Shown piece by piece: positions 1-10,546 of a stretch of DNA of 64,000 nucleotides (positions are counted from its first letter, which is position 1; every line of letters starts with the position of its first letter). Position numbers and translations under genes: made by a program. The stretch is from Heterobilharzia americana (taxonomy: Eukaryota > Platyhelminthes > Trematoda > Strigeidida > Schistosomatidae). The notes under the pieces were generated by a model. It had not been told where the DNA came from, did not search any database, and worked only from the letters and a program-made list of their open reading frames with translations. The stretch spans positions 97,830,701 to 97,894,700 of the forward strand of contig OX104134.1 of assembly GCA_944470555.2 (NCBI GenBank). Reading direction: 5' to 3'.

Positions 1-78
1 GTTGCAATTTGGTCTGCACATGATTTGTACTTCCTGAAGCCTGCCTGTTCCGATCGCAGTTTTGAATCCAGTGCGTCT

Positions 79-693
79 TTAAGCCTCTCTAGGATGATGC
101 GGCTTAATATTTTGCTTGCTCTGGGTGGACAGGAGAGTGATTCGGCGCCAGTTCTTGCAAGCACTGAGGTCTCCCTTCTTCGGCAGTTTGACAAGGTAAC
201 CCTTCTTCCAATCAATGGCCAGGTACCTTCTCTTCCTTCCACACCTTCTGCAATAGTGGTGTGGTGTGAGCATGTCCGCTGTTGTCTCTGCATCTGTTCT
301 CAGTGCTTCTGGCGGTATTCCATCTGGTCCTGCTGCTTTCCCGCATTTCAGTAGTTTTATGGCGTTCAGTACTTCCATTTTCGTTGGGGGATTAATGTTC
401 ACTTGTAATTCAGCGGCTGCAGGTGGTATTTCTGGACGAAGTGCAGGTGGTGGTCGATTCAAGAGCTTCTTGAAGTGGTCGGCCCATCGTTTTCTCTGTT
501 TCTCTTCTTTGGCAATTAAATTTCCTTCTTCATCTTTTATTGGTTTCATCTGTGTTGGTCTCTTCCCTGATAGCAACATGGTTATTTGATACAATGTCGT
601 CAGGTCTCTATCTCTCCTACCTGCAGCCTGTTCTGCTTCACTTGCCAGTGTTTCGTAGAAGTGTCTTTTGTCTTTCCGTGCACTCTTCTTCAC
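79..693 (-). pseudogene. RTE reverse transcriptase, N-terminal part (copy A)
   Basis: This 204-residue frame holds the region before the RT palm. It has the conserved stretch KAAGPDGIPPEAL near residues 120-132, followed by a decayed part where the intact copy reads KGYLVKLPKKGDLSACKNWR. The protein would reverse-transcribe the element RNA at the nicked target. The catalytic motifs (the LNFIDFEKAFDSVD and FADD blocks) are beyond the left edge. Compared with the frame at 27109-29004, extra bases around 233 and 258 shift the frame after ADMLTP, so this copy cannot make a complete protein. The start codon is only the first Met of an open stretch. Confidence 0.8.
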
Positions 694-1130
694 TTCTTGG
701 TCCAGTGTTGTGTTTTATACATTGTGCTCAGTTCCTCTTGTCGTTGAGCATCCTTGCCACTGGTTTATCTTCTGCTTCACCATCCTCCTCTCCTCTATCA
801 GCTTCCAGGTATCCGTCGAGATCCATTCCTTGTCTTCCACCTTCTTTCTTCCTAATACTGTTGTGCAGGTTTCTTTCCACATAGCTTTCAAAGGCTTCCA
901 GTGTTCTTCCACACAGGTTTCTTCAGGGATGTCCCTCGATGTCTCCCATTTTGTCTTGATGGCTGACTGCTGTGAAGATCTCCTTTGTAGTTTCATCCTT
1001 CAGTTTCTGAGTCTTGTACTTGAATTGAGGTCTATCACCAGCTTCCTTGAAGGCTTTTAACTTGATTTCGAAGGTTCCTTGCACTAGATAGTGGTCTGAG
1101 CCTACATCTGCTCCTCTTCTTGACCTTGTG

Positions 1131-2041
1131 TCAAGTAAGCTGACTGCGTCTCCATTTTCTTGAGATTGAGATAAAGTCGATTTGGTTTTTAGTGTGTCCA
1201 TCTGGTGAAATCCATGTCGCTTTGTGGATATCCTTGTGCTTGAACACACTGCCTCCAATCACCGAATCGTTGAATGCGCAGAATTCTGCAAACAATTCTC
1301 CATTCTCGTTCATCACCTCACCGAGCGCTTCTTGACCCATGGTTAGTTCTCTTCCTGTGTTGTCGCTGCCTCCCAGTTTGGCATTCATGTCGCCCATTAG
1401 AATTTTGATATCGCCAACTGACGTCTTGTCCAGTGTTGATTGAAGTTGTCTGTAGAAATCCTCCTTTTTCTCTTGCTCTGCATTATTTGTAGGTGCATAG
1501 TGTAGCATTGTATGATTGTGACCTTTCTTCCTTTTGAGTTGAATCTTGCTGTCATGATCCTGATCCTGGAGGAGATTGGTTCCCACTGCATGAGAGCCTT
1601 CGATGCTCTTGAGGACATCATGATAGCCACCCCATAACTCAGTGTGCTCGTGGTTGGCGTCTGGGTGACAATATCGGAGTAGATTATTGATTCTCCAGTT
1701 GACAGTTTGGAGAGTCCACTCCCATTCCATCTGCTTTCGCAAATTCCAAGGACTTCGATGTGATACCTTCTCATCTCTTTTGCAATCTGGGCTGCCCTAC
1801 GCTGGGTTCAAACATGGTGCGGACATTCCATGTCCCCACGTTTACTTTTGTTTTCATCGAGGGTGAGAAGACACATCGGCCAATTGGCTTCCCGAAGGCT
1901 TTCACCAATTGGCGTCATTTCGCCTCTCCGATTCCAGTGAGGAATAATTTTGTTTTCATTTTTTATATTTTGTTTGTGCATTGAAGTTTCTTTAGCGGTT
2001 AGATTTGTTTTCTGGGGTAGGGTTGCTAGCCCTATGCCCAA
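1131..2041 (-). pseudogene. RTE apurinic-type endonuclease region, frameshifted (copy A)
   Basis: Three overlapping frames (1131-1742, 1397-1774, 1808-2041) together show an APE-like endonuclease, which nicks the target DNA to prime reverse transcription. Visible motifs are CESRW (1397-1774 frame), GDMNAKLGG and QIDFISIS (1131-1742 frame). The SDH motif falls in the next frame, 923-1258, as VGSDHYLV. The conserved N-terminus begins MGIGLATLP at 2041, as in the other long copies. At least three frame changes are needed to read it through, so it is inactive as it stands. Confidence 0.8.
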
Positions 2042-2107
2042 CCTTCCCTCTTTGTCGGGGCTTAGGACCGGCTAGTAACTAGTAAACTAGTTAACCAGGC
2101 GAGGTTA

Positions 2108-2332
2108 ACGATGATTAACGATACATTACTGTTCAAAATTCGTAATCTGGAAAATAAATTTTTATTGTCATGCAGTGACAGAAACGAACAGTTAGATTTA
2201 AAGATTCTAATTATGTGAATACCGCTTCTTACAAATATGAAATAATGCATTGGTTTAATATATTAACCCGTTGAGAAAAGTGTGAAGAGTAGATCAGCGT
2301 TTTGTTGACAATTTCCCAGTGTATTTTTAAAG
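2108..2332. other. Unique AT-rich sequence between RTE copy A and the beta dimer
   Basis: I see no gene or recognisable element in this short stretch. The reading frames are short and carry no motif. Confidence 0.4.
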
Positions 2333-2433
2333 AATCTACTTAAATTTTGAGGGGGTTGTGGAGATTTGGAAATATTTCAAGTTGTTATTCATCGAAGACT
2401 GACATCAGTTGGAGGAACAAAGGAAACCTGGGA

Positions 2434-2479
2434 GCACTGGACAGCTGTTTCGTCCTAGTATGGGACTCCTCAGCAGTGC
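2434..2479 (-). ncRNA. Hammerhead ribozyme (beta type), intact core
   Basis: On the minus strand: stem I 5' strand GCACTG, core CTGAGGA (2467-2473 on the plus strand, reversed), stem II GTCC/GGAC with a 7-nt loop, core GAAA, a minimal stem III (A-U, C-G, A-U with a 2-nt loop), cleavage triplet GUC, then CAGTGC closing six perfect base pairs of stem I. Every position that the established hammerhead consensus fixes (CUGANGA, GAAA, NUH) is satisfied. Short stem III forms usually work best as dimers or with loop contacts, so activity is likely but not proven. Confidence 0.85.
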
Positions 2480-2762
2480 GCACCCACGACCCCACCAGCA
2501 GGGATCGAACCTACGACCTTCAGGTTCCGCGACCAGCGCGTTACCATTGAGCCACTGGGTCAGAATCCAATGCTCCATATTTCCAACTTCTGTTAGCTCA
2601 CGATATAGCGCAAACCGCCACCCAATGTCATCGTTGAGTATTTGTCCTCACGGCCATCAGGCTTGACTCCACCGACCCTTGACCCAGTGGCTCAATGGTA
2701 ACGCGCTGGTCGCGGAACCTGAAGGTCGTAGGTTCGATCCCTGCTGGTGGGGTCGTGGGTGC

Positions 2763-2808
2763 GCACTGCTGAGGAGTCCCATACTAGGACGAAACAGCTG
2801 TCCAGTGC
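2763..2808 (+). ncRNA. Hammerhead ribozyme (beta type), intact core
   Basis: This is the mirror partner of the minus-strand ribozyme at 2434-2479. Stem I is GCACTG (2763-2768) with CAGTGC (2803-2808). The core is CTGAGGA (2769-2775) and GAAAC (2791-2795). Stem II is GTCC/GGAC, and cleavage is predicted after GTC at 2802. The two arms are also reverse complements, so a transcript through both could fold into one long duplex instead of two ribozymes. Confidence 0.85.
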
Positions 2809-2876
2809 TCCCAGGTTTCCTTTGTTCCTCCAACTGATGTCAGTCTTCGATGAATAACAACTTGAATCTACTTAAA

Positions 2877-3505
2877 GCCTATTCACCATCAATACGGTTT
2901 CTACGAAGTGTAACATTTATTGAACACAGTTTCTATTTTTGCAATATTAAAACAATAAGACTCTCATGTGGGAAAACGTCATAATCTGAGGTGTTCTTCT
3001 TTACATTCCAACTAAAGCAGCATGCACCATGCATGTGCATTCCGAATAAATCTCGTTTATCATGCATTTAAATTTTTGTTGAACTAAAGACAATCAGTCA
3101 TTAAAGATATATTAACGCCAACTTTCGATATTCATTTAAATTTTCTATAACTTTTAATTGAGTGGATTTTTGCAAGTGTTACTAATAGTTTTCACGACGT
3201 TAGGAACTAATCAGTGATGAAGACAATGAACGCAGTATGCGCTAGGGCAAGTTATAAACTTACTGTATCTCTTCTAATCACTACCATAAAGTTTTGTTAG
3301 TTTTGCATCGTGATATGATTGATATGTAGACGAGAGGTTAGGTGTTTAACTTTACACCAAAATCAAATTTATTGTCTGAAATAGTGGTTTTTTGATACTT
3401 GAAATTCCCCGTTTCTATTCTGGATAGAAATGATAGATTCCTGTTGGCAACTGGTCTCCTATGAGGATGGTTCGATATTACCGGAATATTCATCATATTG
3501 TAGTT
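2877..3505. other. No recognised feature
   Basis: AT-rich sequence without a convincing frame. I see no repeat shared with the rest of the window. Confidence 0.4.
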
Positions 3506-3600
3506 TACTCAGTGGTGGCTGTCAGTGGAATCCAGGACGGACGTTTCGTCCTATTTGAGACTCATCAACTGAATGTACCTGCACCCCAGTAAGTGTTGGT
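3506..3600 (-). repeat. Alpha (Smalpha-like) SINE, hammerhead module
   Basis: The minus strand reads like the classic schistosome Smalpha hammerhead: stem I ATTCAG, stem II GTC..AAATAGGAC, GAAAC, then GTCCTGGATT. The core begins TTGATGA where CTGATGA is required, so the invariant first C is lost. It is one of the better preserved alpha ribozymes in the window but is probably inactive. A degraded plus-strand alpha copy follows at 3630, giving a head-to-head pair. Confidence 0.7.
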
Positions 3601-3629
3601 GTTCTCGTGAAGATTTGAGGTGGTTCTCA

Positions 3630-3790
3630 TATCGCAGTGGCCTAGTAGATAATACTTTGGCCTTTGAATTAATGGTTACTGGATTCTAGTCCCATTGGTA
3701 ATACCACTGCTTACTGAGGTCCAGACACGTTCAATTTACGCGTTCCAAATACATACTTCCTGGATTCCCCTACTAGCCACCTCTGAATAA
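3630..3790 (+). repeat. Alpha SINE, degraded plus-strand copy
   Basis: A tRNA-like head (tggcctagtagataa as box A, ggattctagtcc as box B) is followed by a badly decayed hammerhead region and the typical end ctggattcccctactagcc. The ribozyme core cannot be recognised. Confidence 0.6.
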
Positions 3791-5084
3791 ATATGATCAT
3801 TGCACTCACTGTCTACCACAATAGACTGAGGACTGTTACGAATTTGGAAGAAGTTCATGGAAACCTAGTGTCAATGAGAGGGGCATTCTTCACAGTCATA
3901 GGCAGTTTCAGCTCCGTTTTCCTGGGGTTTCATAAGTGCAGCCAACGCTCATTTATGCCTTCTGGAGGTTTGACAGCTTGTCTTGAATCTAGCTCGACTT
4001 TGTATTTGTTTACAATACTAGATGCAACCAAATTACTTGGATAGATACCTTTTGAGCGAAGATTGTAATGACCACCAAAACGCAATATGAATCTAGAGCA
4101 CACTATAGTGTAATCAGAGTCCAAACAGGTGCTGCAGAATGAACGGCGCTCCTTAATTGGTTCACGTATTTGATAGCTGATCGCAGTATGATCTATTTTT
4201 ATTTAGGCTTCAGTGGCAGAAGAAAAACACCAGGCAACCCAACGGTGAAGGCTGTGCCGGAAACCGTTATGGGCTAGAACCACGTGATTTGAATAAAATT
4301 GCAAAAGAAATTCCCCGTTATCTAACCTGCGATCAACCAATCCCCACTGACCATCTTTCAACGACACTCCTCTGAGCCTAGAAACCCTACATGTGCATTC
4401 AGATTCCCGGCTAGCAGTACGATATCTGTTGAGCGAGCGTGACTGGTCACTCAGCTGATGCTAAAACGAATTCTTAGTTGCGTCCAGGTTGCAGTTATGC
4501 ACAGCATAGGCATATATGGAGAAATAATTTCCCTCCGTAGATGCGTTTTATTTTAGTCGAACTCAACAGCACGCAGATGACTGTTGATAGGGATTTAATC
4601 AGCTAACTCAGCTTAGACAGTAACACCAAGCCAACCACGGTTGGCTCCTGATACCAGTAAGTACCAGGATAAGTGCATTTCAAAGATATCTCTTAAGCTG
4701 ACAGATGAGGAAGTTATTCAATCACTTCACTGGGATATTGTATGTGGATTTCTACAACAGAGCAAACATCAGTAATGAGGCTTCTTAGAGTCCTAGTCAA
4801 ATTTATCTATTGTCTGATCTGCATCAACGTCTGAACACCGAAAGTGACTAACTTAAGCGGTGTACACGTTTTCAGACTAGGTAAGTGAGGAATCCCACTG
4901 GAAGAAGGTTTTCTGAAAGCAGATATTCAGCGACTCAGAACAATACTGACAGAGCAGAATTTTAGTCAGTAACAAGCAGATAAGGGAAACAAAGATGCAC
5001 ATAAAAATGAATGTGGAAATGGTACCATAAAGACAACATAGTTCATAAGTAAGAATGATAGCGACATAAGGGAAAACGGAATGA
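3791..5084. other. No recognised feature
   Basis: No frame carries a motif I know and no repeat matches were noticed. It may be old, decayed element sequence. Confidence 0.35.
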
Positions 5085-5400
5085 TTAAGCATACAGTTTA
5101 TTACACCATGACCTCTGATTTCTGCAGTAAACTTCGATGAACTCATAATAGTCTTCATTATTCAGGTCGATTAGTAAATTGTATATGGCTTGTGATGCTG
5201 CCTGGATGCCCAGACCGAAGCAGGTTGTTGCGTTAAGGGACCACTTGTCCACCCTTTGACTTGACTTCTGATCTACAAGACAGCGAAGCAACTTGAGGAG
5301 CTGCATTCCCAAAGTTTCCGGGGATCAAGGCAGGTTCCTACCCCACTCCTTCGTCCCGTTTGATGGGGATCTTCTGCATCCCTATTTTAGAATTAAGCTT
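5085..5400 (-). pseudogene. Possible exon or pseudogene fragment, unknown product
   Basis: This is the one place outside known elements where a minus-strand frame looks like protein. A 75-residue stretch has a balanced composition (for example WSLNATTCFGLGIQAASQ and DLNNEDYYEFIEVYC), and the same frame continues upstream as NGTKEWGRNLP before a stop. The DNA is also more GC-rich than its surroundings. I do not recognise the family. No clear splice donor, acceptor, promoter or neighbouring exon was found, and an in-frame stop at about 5327 argues for a pseudogene or a chance frame. Confidence 0.25.
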
Positions 5401-6332
5401 TTCCGTCTCTCTCGTTAGCACTTTGTAGGGAGACAAAGTCAAATCTACATGGATATCATCATACTGAACAAACTCTTGAGGAAAGTAAAACAGCCTCTAA
5501 AGTTGTGTCACTATGTGAATCTTTCCATGTTTTTGTACTGAAAAGTCACTAGTTTTATTCATCCAGGTACCAGATTTCCTTTCTTCAGCCATTCTGCTCT
5601 CATATTGACTGTTTACGAAACATATTTCTTTTTTTTTTTTGAATGATTGGTCAAACAAGGTTAGTAAGTGAAATCATGCGGTTAGATGATAAGTACCCTG
5701 TACACCCTAACCTTGACAATAGTAGTAGCCAGAGAAAAAATTGATACAAAGAAAGAACAATTCAAACCACTGTTTTTGACGTTGTTATAATTGTTTTGGT
5801 AGTTATTAAGTAACTACTTGATCATATTAAAACTGATAATGACCAATAACTACTTGAGTAAATCAATATTCGTCCATGCATTCCAGTTAAATACACGTGA
5901 CTGCACCTGATAACCTTGCCATGATAGTAGTTGAAAATCTTAGCACCACCCAAATGGTTGTTTTTTAAATACACTACAACTAGCATTACATGAGGTGAGT
6001 TGATTCCAATCAGGTCAAATTTACTTACATCTGAGAGAGTCCATTTTTATCAGATAAGTGTTATTTGAAATTGATATTACACTTACTCATATTTCCATTT
6101 GGTTGTTATTTCTAGAATTATATGAGTCGGATTTATTTTAACAGAAATGGTGTAACGGTTAGGGTGCTCTTGAGGGCCTTCAAGACTGTTCTTCGTGTGG
6201 TGCCGGTTACATTAAGCTGCTACCGGAAATCCATCAACAAACTCGTGTTTTAGGTAAGTAGGTAGAGAGATTGTTTATTGTAGGTCAACAGTTCAGATCA
6301 ATCACTAAAACTTTTCCTGAAACCATACATTT
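5401..6332. other. No recognised feature
   Basis: AT-rich sequence with a short T-run near 5630. A weak tRNA-like phrase (ggtgtaacggttaggg near 6150) lacks a box B partner. Nothing else is supported. Confidence 0.35.
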
Positions 6333-6492
6333 ATCAGTATTTATACTGGGTCAGCAGACTGACCTCGTAGCTCAGTTGGTAGAGCACCGGACGGGTAACC
6401 GGGTGGTCACTGGTTCGAGTCCGGTCGCGGTCCAAATTCTCATCTCACCTCGAATCATCACCTAGTATAAATACTAGTCTGCCAAGCTACGG
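6333..6492 (+). repeat. tRNA-bearing fold-back element 1
   Basis: The tRNA-like core at 6361-6433 has a perfect D-arm (GCTC...GAGC), box B GGTTCGAGTCC and a mostly paired acceptor stem. It is followed by the right-hand terminal sequence seen in the sister elements (caaattctcatctcacctcgaatcatcacc, then tctgccaagctacgg). The left terminal part is reduced to tatttatactggg. The anticodon arm is poorly paired and position 33 is not T, so this is a tRNA-derived repeat and not a working tRNA gene. Sisters lie at 9343, 18327, 23105, 53721 and 55478. Confidence 0.7.
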
Positions 6493-8860
6493 ATATCTTA
6501 AACAGTTAAATGATAATTTATCAGTATGATTTTACAATTATTGTAGAAATATCAATGCATACGACTAGTTTAGCAAGATGACAAAGCCATTTTGTTCTAA
6601 AGCTCATAGATGTGCGAGTGTTGTCAGAAGTTTGAGAACAGACTGGAATATACAATGTAGTGAAGAAAATACCTTTAAAACCACAGAGTCAATACTTGGG
6701 AAATGTTCACCAGTCAGAGTAAATGAGTGATGCAGTGTTACACGGAGAAAGCATTTTTCGTTTCCTGGTGTAAATTCACTCAGTATAATATCACGGAATA
6801 ACTGAGGCAGTCTATAAAATCCGTTTATTACGCTATAAACAATGTGTTGTAAGCTTAGTTTGAGTGTAGACGTCCATTTATTGTAACAGAATGATGTCTT
6901 GTTCACTAGACACTAGACTGCTGACAGAATTGATACTTCAGCTCATAACTTTGATACAACTGACTCATTGTAACTGATGAGTGAACATTCTATGTCTATG
7001 GAATGAAAGCACTCACTTGTGTACAAAATATTGCTAAGGTGAAATGGTCCTCATTTGATCATCAAATAGCATCTAGTCAGTTAAGGTTAATATAAAGGTT
7101 AACAGCAAGTGAATAATTTTCCACTAATAAGTGTAGCGTTTCACTCCGACATAAAGTAATTCCAACCAGAATCGTGCACAAGCTTGCTGATTGATGATTC
7201 TGAGTGTCAACAGTTGAGTGAATCGTTAAACAGTGTAAGCAATGTTCGTCTGATTACTAGGTGCCTTACATAATTCCAGTTCTTATGGTCAACTATATCA
7301 CTCCGGCAAAGATGTGGATTGACCAATGATTATCACTTTTACTGCACACTGTACCGATTCGCCTACACTGAAAACGTTCAACAAATAGTCTTCAAAAAAG
7401 GGAGTTAACATTCTTTTTTTGCATAACGGACAGCAGAAAGGGGCTGTGAGTTTGAAGGAGAATTCTGAGCTGTAAGAAGATTCGAACCAGCAGTGTTCAA
7501 ATTGTTGTCTCAGTTTTCTCCCACCGCTAAACAAAATTGAGTTCAACTGTTATGCTCTTGATTTGGTGACATGGCTAATGTAAGTGATTGTGACTTCAGA
7601 GGGTTTCATCAAATGCTATTGCGCTAAACTGTTACTTATAAATTTGACCCTAGTACCACTTACGTCACACCAGATGACTCAGAGAAGTGTGTGCCACTAA
7701 CTCCCAATGAATAACAATGTATTTGATGGTATACATGGAGAATTTATAAGGCCCAAAAGACATAGACAGCGTGATCACAATGTGAATAAAAGATAATAGT
7801 GTTAAGGCTGCTCACTACAGATCACTTGATGTTTTCATTCATATTGTGTAGGAACACGAGATTAATTTCAAACATTCGATTGCTGTGTGTACTGTTCATA
7901 CCTATTCGAAAAAGCTTTTCATCCATTTTGCTTCCCAGTACAAAACTAGAAGATTTAAATTAGTTGAGCAGGTGACTTTGTAGTCATTTAACTACTATAG
8001 CTTTTGTCAATAGGTCGGTCGCTACCAACAAGGGTGATAAGCAGATTAACTTCGATAGTGCTAGTGAATGCTTCATTGTGTTTAGTTAGCTAACTCAATT
8101 AACACTGAACTGATGAAGTAAATTAGCTGTTATAAAGTGAATTATTACCACCTAGATTCTCTAAAGAAGCCCAGAATTCCCTGAAAACCGTCAGTGCATG
8201 CCCAGTATTTGTTCAAAGCTACACGTTGATACCAAATCAATAGGAAATATCTTTCTTGAAAAACTAGAAAAACATAAATGCGTTTGATTTTTTACACCGT
8301 TAGACTTGACAATAACCCTTTTATAGTATTACCGCCCCCAGTCGAATTAGTGCTGGTGATTGTCTACGTCGATCGGTTTTAAAGACGATAAACCATGTCA
8401 CCTTCTAGTTTTTGGTCCCGAAGTTTCTGAGCAGTCCAGCGGCTAGACTGGCCAACATGGTGTTGTGGGTCTATAGTGATAGTTTTACAAACTACATTCG
8501 TCTTGTTTTTCTTTGGCAAAAGAGCATTAGCTTGTACAATACACTCTGAAAGAATTTCTTTGATTGGTTTGCCACTTCAAATCGGTAAGGAAAAAGTAAT
8601 CAGTTGACAATCTCTGAGATATCTTTGATGTAGGGTACAGTAATAGGCTTATTGATTTATGATGATTCTGGTGTTATCCGTTCTGGAGGTGAACGTTTTG
8701 GATCAAATCCGGCAGGAAATCATTGACCTTCGCCTTTTCATGGTGTTTTTATTTTGTGATGTATCTTAACTCCTGAGAATAGTGTCTATATACAACATTT
8801 TTGTGAATTGTATGATGATCTCTGTTGTAATTAAAAATGTGATGTTTTTGTATGGTTTTG
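6493..8860. other. No recognised feature
   Basis: This stretch of about 2.4 kb has only short open frames. A minus-strand frame at 7298-7546 has no motif. No element end or repeat was identified. Confidence 0.35.
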
Positions 8861-9165
8861 TTGTACACTTGTATTCCAATTTGCAGATACACCAACTTGA
8901 AATTGAACAGCACTCATTGTCAGTAAAAGAATTGATACTGGTTCAAATTCTGTCGCGACCTAGACTTCCATTTCACCTTCAATCATTATGCAGTATCAAT
9001 ACAAACGATGCCTGTATCAGACAGACAAACTGAGGAGTCCTATGTCATGACAAAATAGCTGTCCAGTACTCGCAGGTTTTCAGTTGTTCCCAGCTGATAT
9101 CAGTCCGTGTTGAAAATAACCTTAAAAATCACCATAAACTCCAAACTACATGATAGTGGAAACAT
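8860..9165 (+). repeat. Degraded tRNA fold-back end plus beta SINE remnant
   Basis: At 8930-9005 the box B-like ggttcaaattct and the end ccatttcaccttcaatcatta resemble the fold-back family. From 9025, gaggagtcctatgtcatgac...agctgtccagtactcgcaggtttt is a decayed beta hammerhead region with its tail. Both are old and non-functional. Confidence 0.5.
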
Positions 9166-9342
9166 AATCCAAAAACTCATATAATCTTCGAACATGCCTC
9201 ACTGCTTTACCAAGTTAGTGCTACTGATGAAACGTCCACTACAGCTCAGAAAACACCAAACCACCATCATGCCTCATCTTGATGCAAAGATCTCCATTAT
9301 TTTAATAGATGTTAATGGTGGTAGATTTTCATATTATTTGAA

Positions 9343-9460
9343 TATCTGAGATAGCCGTAGTTTGGCAGACTAGTATTTATACTGGGTGATGATTGAAGTT
9401 GAGATGAAAATCTGGATCGCGACCGGATTTTCATGACCTTCAATCATCACCCAGTATAGA
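9343..9460. repeat. tRNA fold-back element 2, internal deletion
   Basis: Inverted halves tactgggtgatgattgaag (about 9380-9398) and cttcaatcatcacccagta (about 9438-9456) face each other. The middle is reduced to about 20 bp (tggatcgcgaccgg), so the tRNA-like core has been lost and only the termini remain. The left end carries the family mark ctgagatagccgtagtttgg. Confidence 0.65.
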
Positions 9461-10153
9461 TTTTCATGTCACGTGTTAAATGATCCTAACAATGAGATTT
9501 TTGTTGAATGATGCCTGTTTTTAAAAAGCACTCATTCAGATGCAGTCCAAGCATTACTGACGAACTTGGAGAGTTTATCTACTATCCTTCTTACTGGTGT
9601 AACCTCAATAGATTATGGGAAAAGTAATTCACTTGCGTAGGGGAAATATATTTTGAGCTGTTGACGTTATTGTTGTCTTAGTTACTGTAAAATTTAATTG
9701 TTACTACTAGGAGAAAAATGACTGTCATTAATATTGTGAAAAATTTCCGTTACCACCTGACTGAGTCATCATGGATGTATAATAGAATGTAAAAATTGCT
9801 AAAAGTCTTTTTGATTGCCCAAATAGAGATAACTGCTCTCTCATCTTGGGTTTATGACTCACTTTTTCGGGCTATCGTCCATGTGATGTATAAAAGAAGA
9901 GAATATATACAACATATCAACTAGACAATGTGAGTCATCATTTTAGGGAGTGAAATTAGTCATCATTTAATTTGCCTGGCTAAATAAACTTTATTCTGAA
10001 AGGGGTTGGCGATTGGATTTTAAGAAAAAAAGGGTTATACTATTAATCATGATGTGACCATTTGAGAACAAACGGAAGCACTCGTCAACATTCTTCTGTG
10101 ACTCTAACAACAACTTAAACAACCAATCAGAATTCTTTATGTTGTTGTTTGTG
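9461..10153. other. No recognised feature
   Basis: AT-rich sequence with no frame of note and no visible repeat. Confidence 0.35.
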
Positions 10154-10546
10154 TTATCCTATCGTTGATTGGATCGAATTGATCACTCTCTATAGGCATA
10201 TGGGTGCCTGGACGGACGCCTTGATATTGCCTGTGTTTCAATTGATAGCAATGATGGATAGTGACTAGCAGTGGAATCCCACAGGCGCATTTCATCCTAT
10301 TTGGGACTCGTCAGCTGGATGTATCTGCCTCCCAGTGACCAATGTTGTTCCCACTAGGACTCGAACTCGGGACCGATTGTTTCAAACACCAGAACGTTAT
10401 CCACTAGATCACTGAGTCATGATAGACACTCCTTGTGCGACGGCTGTAGATTTTACCTTTGTTGGTCACTGGGAGGCAGGTACATACATCCAACTCATGA
10501 GTTTCAAACAGGACGAGATGTGTATCTCCGATTCTACTCTTAACCA
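10154..10546. repeat. 393-bp inverted repeat, left arm (contains alpha SINE dimer)
   Basis: This arm is the reverse complement of 11677-12069 with only a few differences, and both arms are 393 bp. Inside is a minus-strand alpha copy (about 10259-10417: hammerhead, then tRNA-like head with box B on the minus strand) followed by the hammerhead part of a plus-strand alpha copy (about 10465-10546). The minus-strand ribozyme has CTGACGA and GAAA, but the cleavage-site region has changed to CCTGTGGG, so it should not cleave. Confidence 0.8.

Larger units (their letters stand above)
1..2107 (-). mobile_element. RTE-clade non-LTR retrotransposon, copy A (cut by window edge)
   Basis: This is the 5' two thirds of an RTE-type LINE read on the minus strand. 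Its 5' terminus, near 2107, has the same closing sequence (ending in aaccaggcgaggtta on the plus strand) as the copies ending near 30188 and 52387. The endonuclease region lies at about 1080-2040 and the start of the reverse transcriptase at about 1-1000. The copy leaves the window inside the RT domain, so its 3' end is not visible. Frameshifts split it into at least six reading frames. It resembles the copy at 48890-52387 more than those at 26956 and 58770, for example in keeping gacaatatcggag near 1668. A 5-bp duplication (gtggtgtggtgtg near 257-269) is specific to it. It is similar in type to schistosome SR2, but the exact family was not checked. Confidence 0.9.
2333..2876. mobile_element. 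Beta composite 1: head-to-head SINE dimer with target duplication
   Basis: Two copies of one tRNA-derived SINE face each other. The minus-strand copy covers about 2345-2563 and the plus-strand copy 2680-2864, with a spacer of about 115 bp between the tRNA-like heads. Each has a tRNA-like promoter region (box A-like TGGCTCAATGG, box B-like GGTTCGATCCC), then a hammerhead, then a tail. The left arm keeps the long tail (aaatatttccaaatctcc on its own strand), and the right arm stops at aataacaacttg. The same 12-bp word AATCTACTTAAA lies at 2333-2344 and 2865-2876, directly outside the pair. This is what a target-site duplication of the whole unit would look like. The spacer reappears in the composite at 56549-57119. 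Confidence 0.85.

Noticed and set aside
6361..6433. A functional tRNA gene
   Set aside because: The D-arm and box B are good, but the anticodon stem mispairs and position 33 is not T. The same sequence recurs in several fold-back elements.
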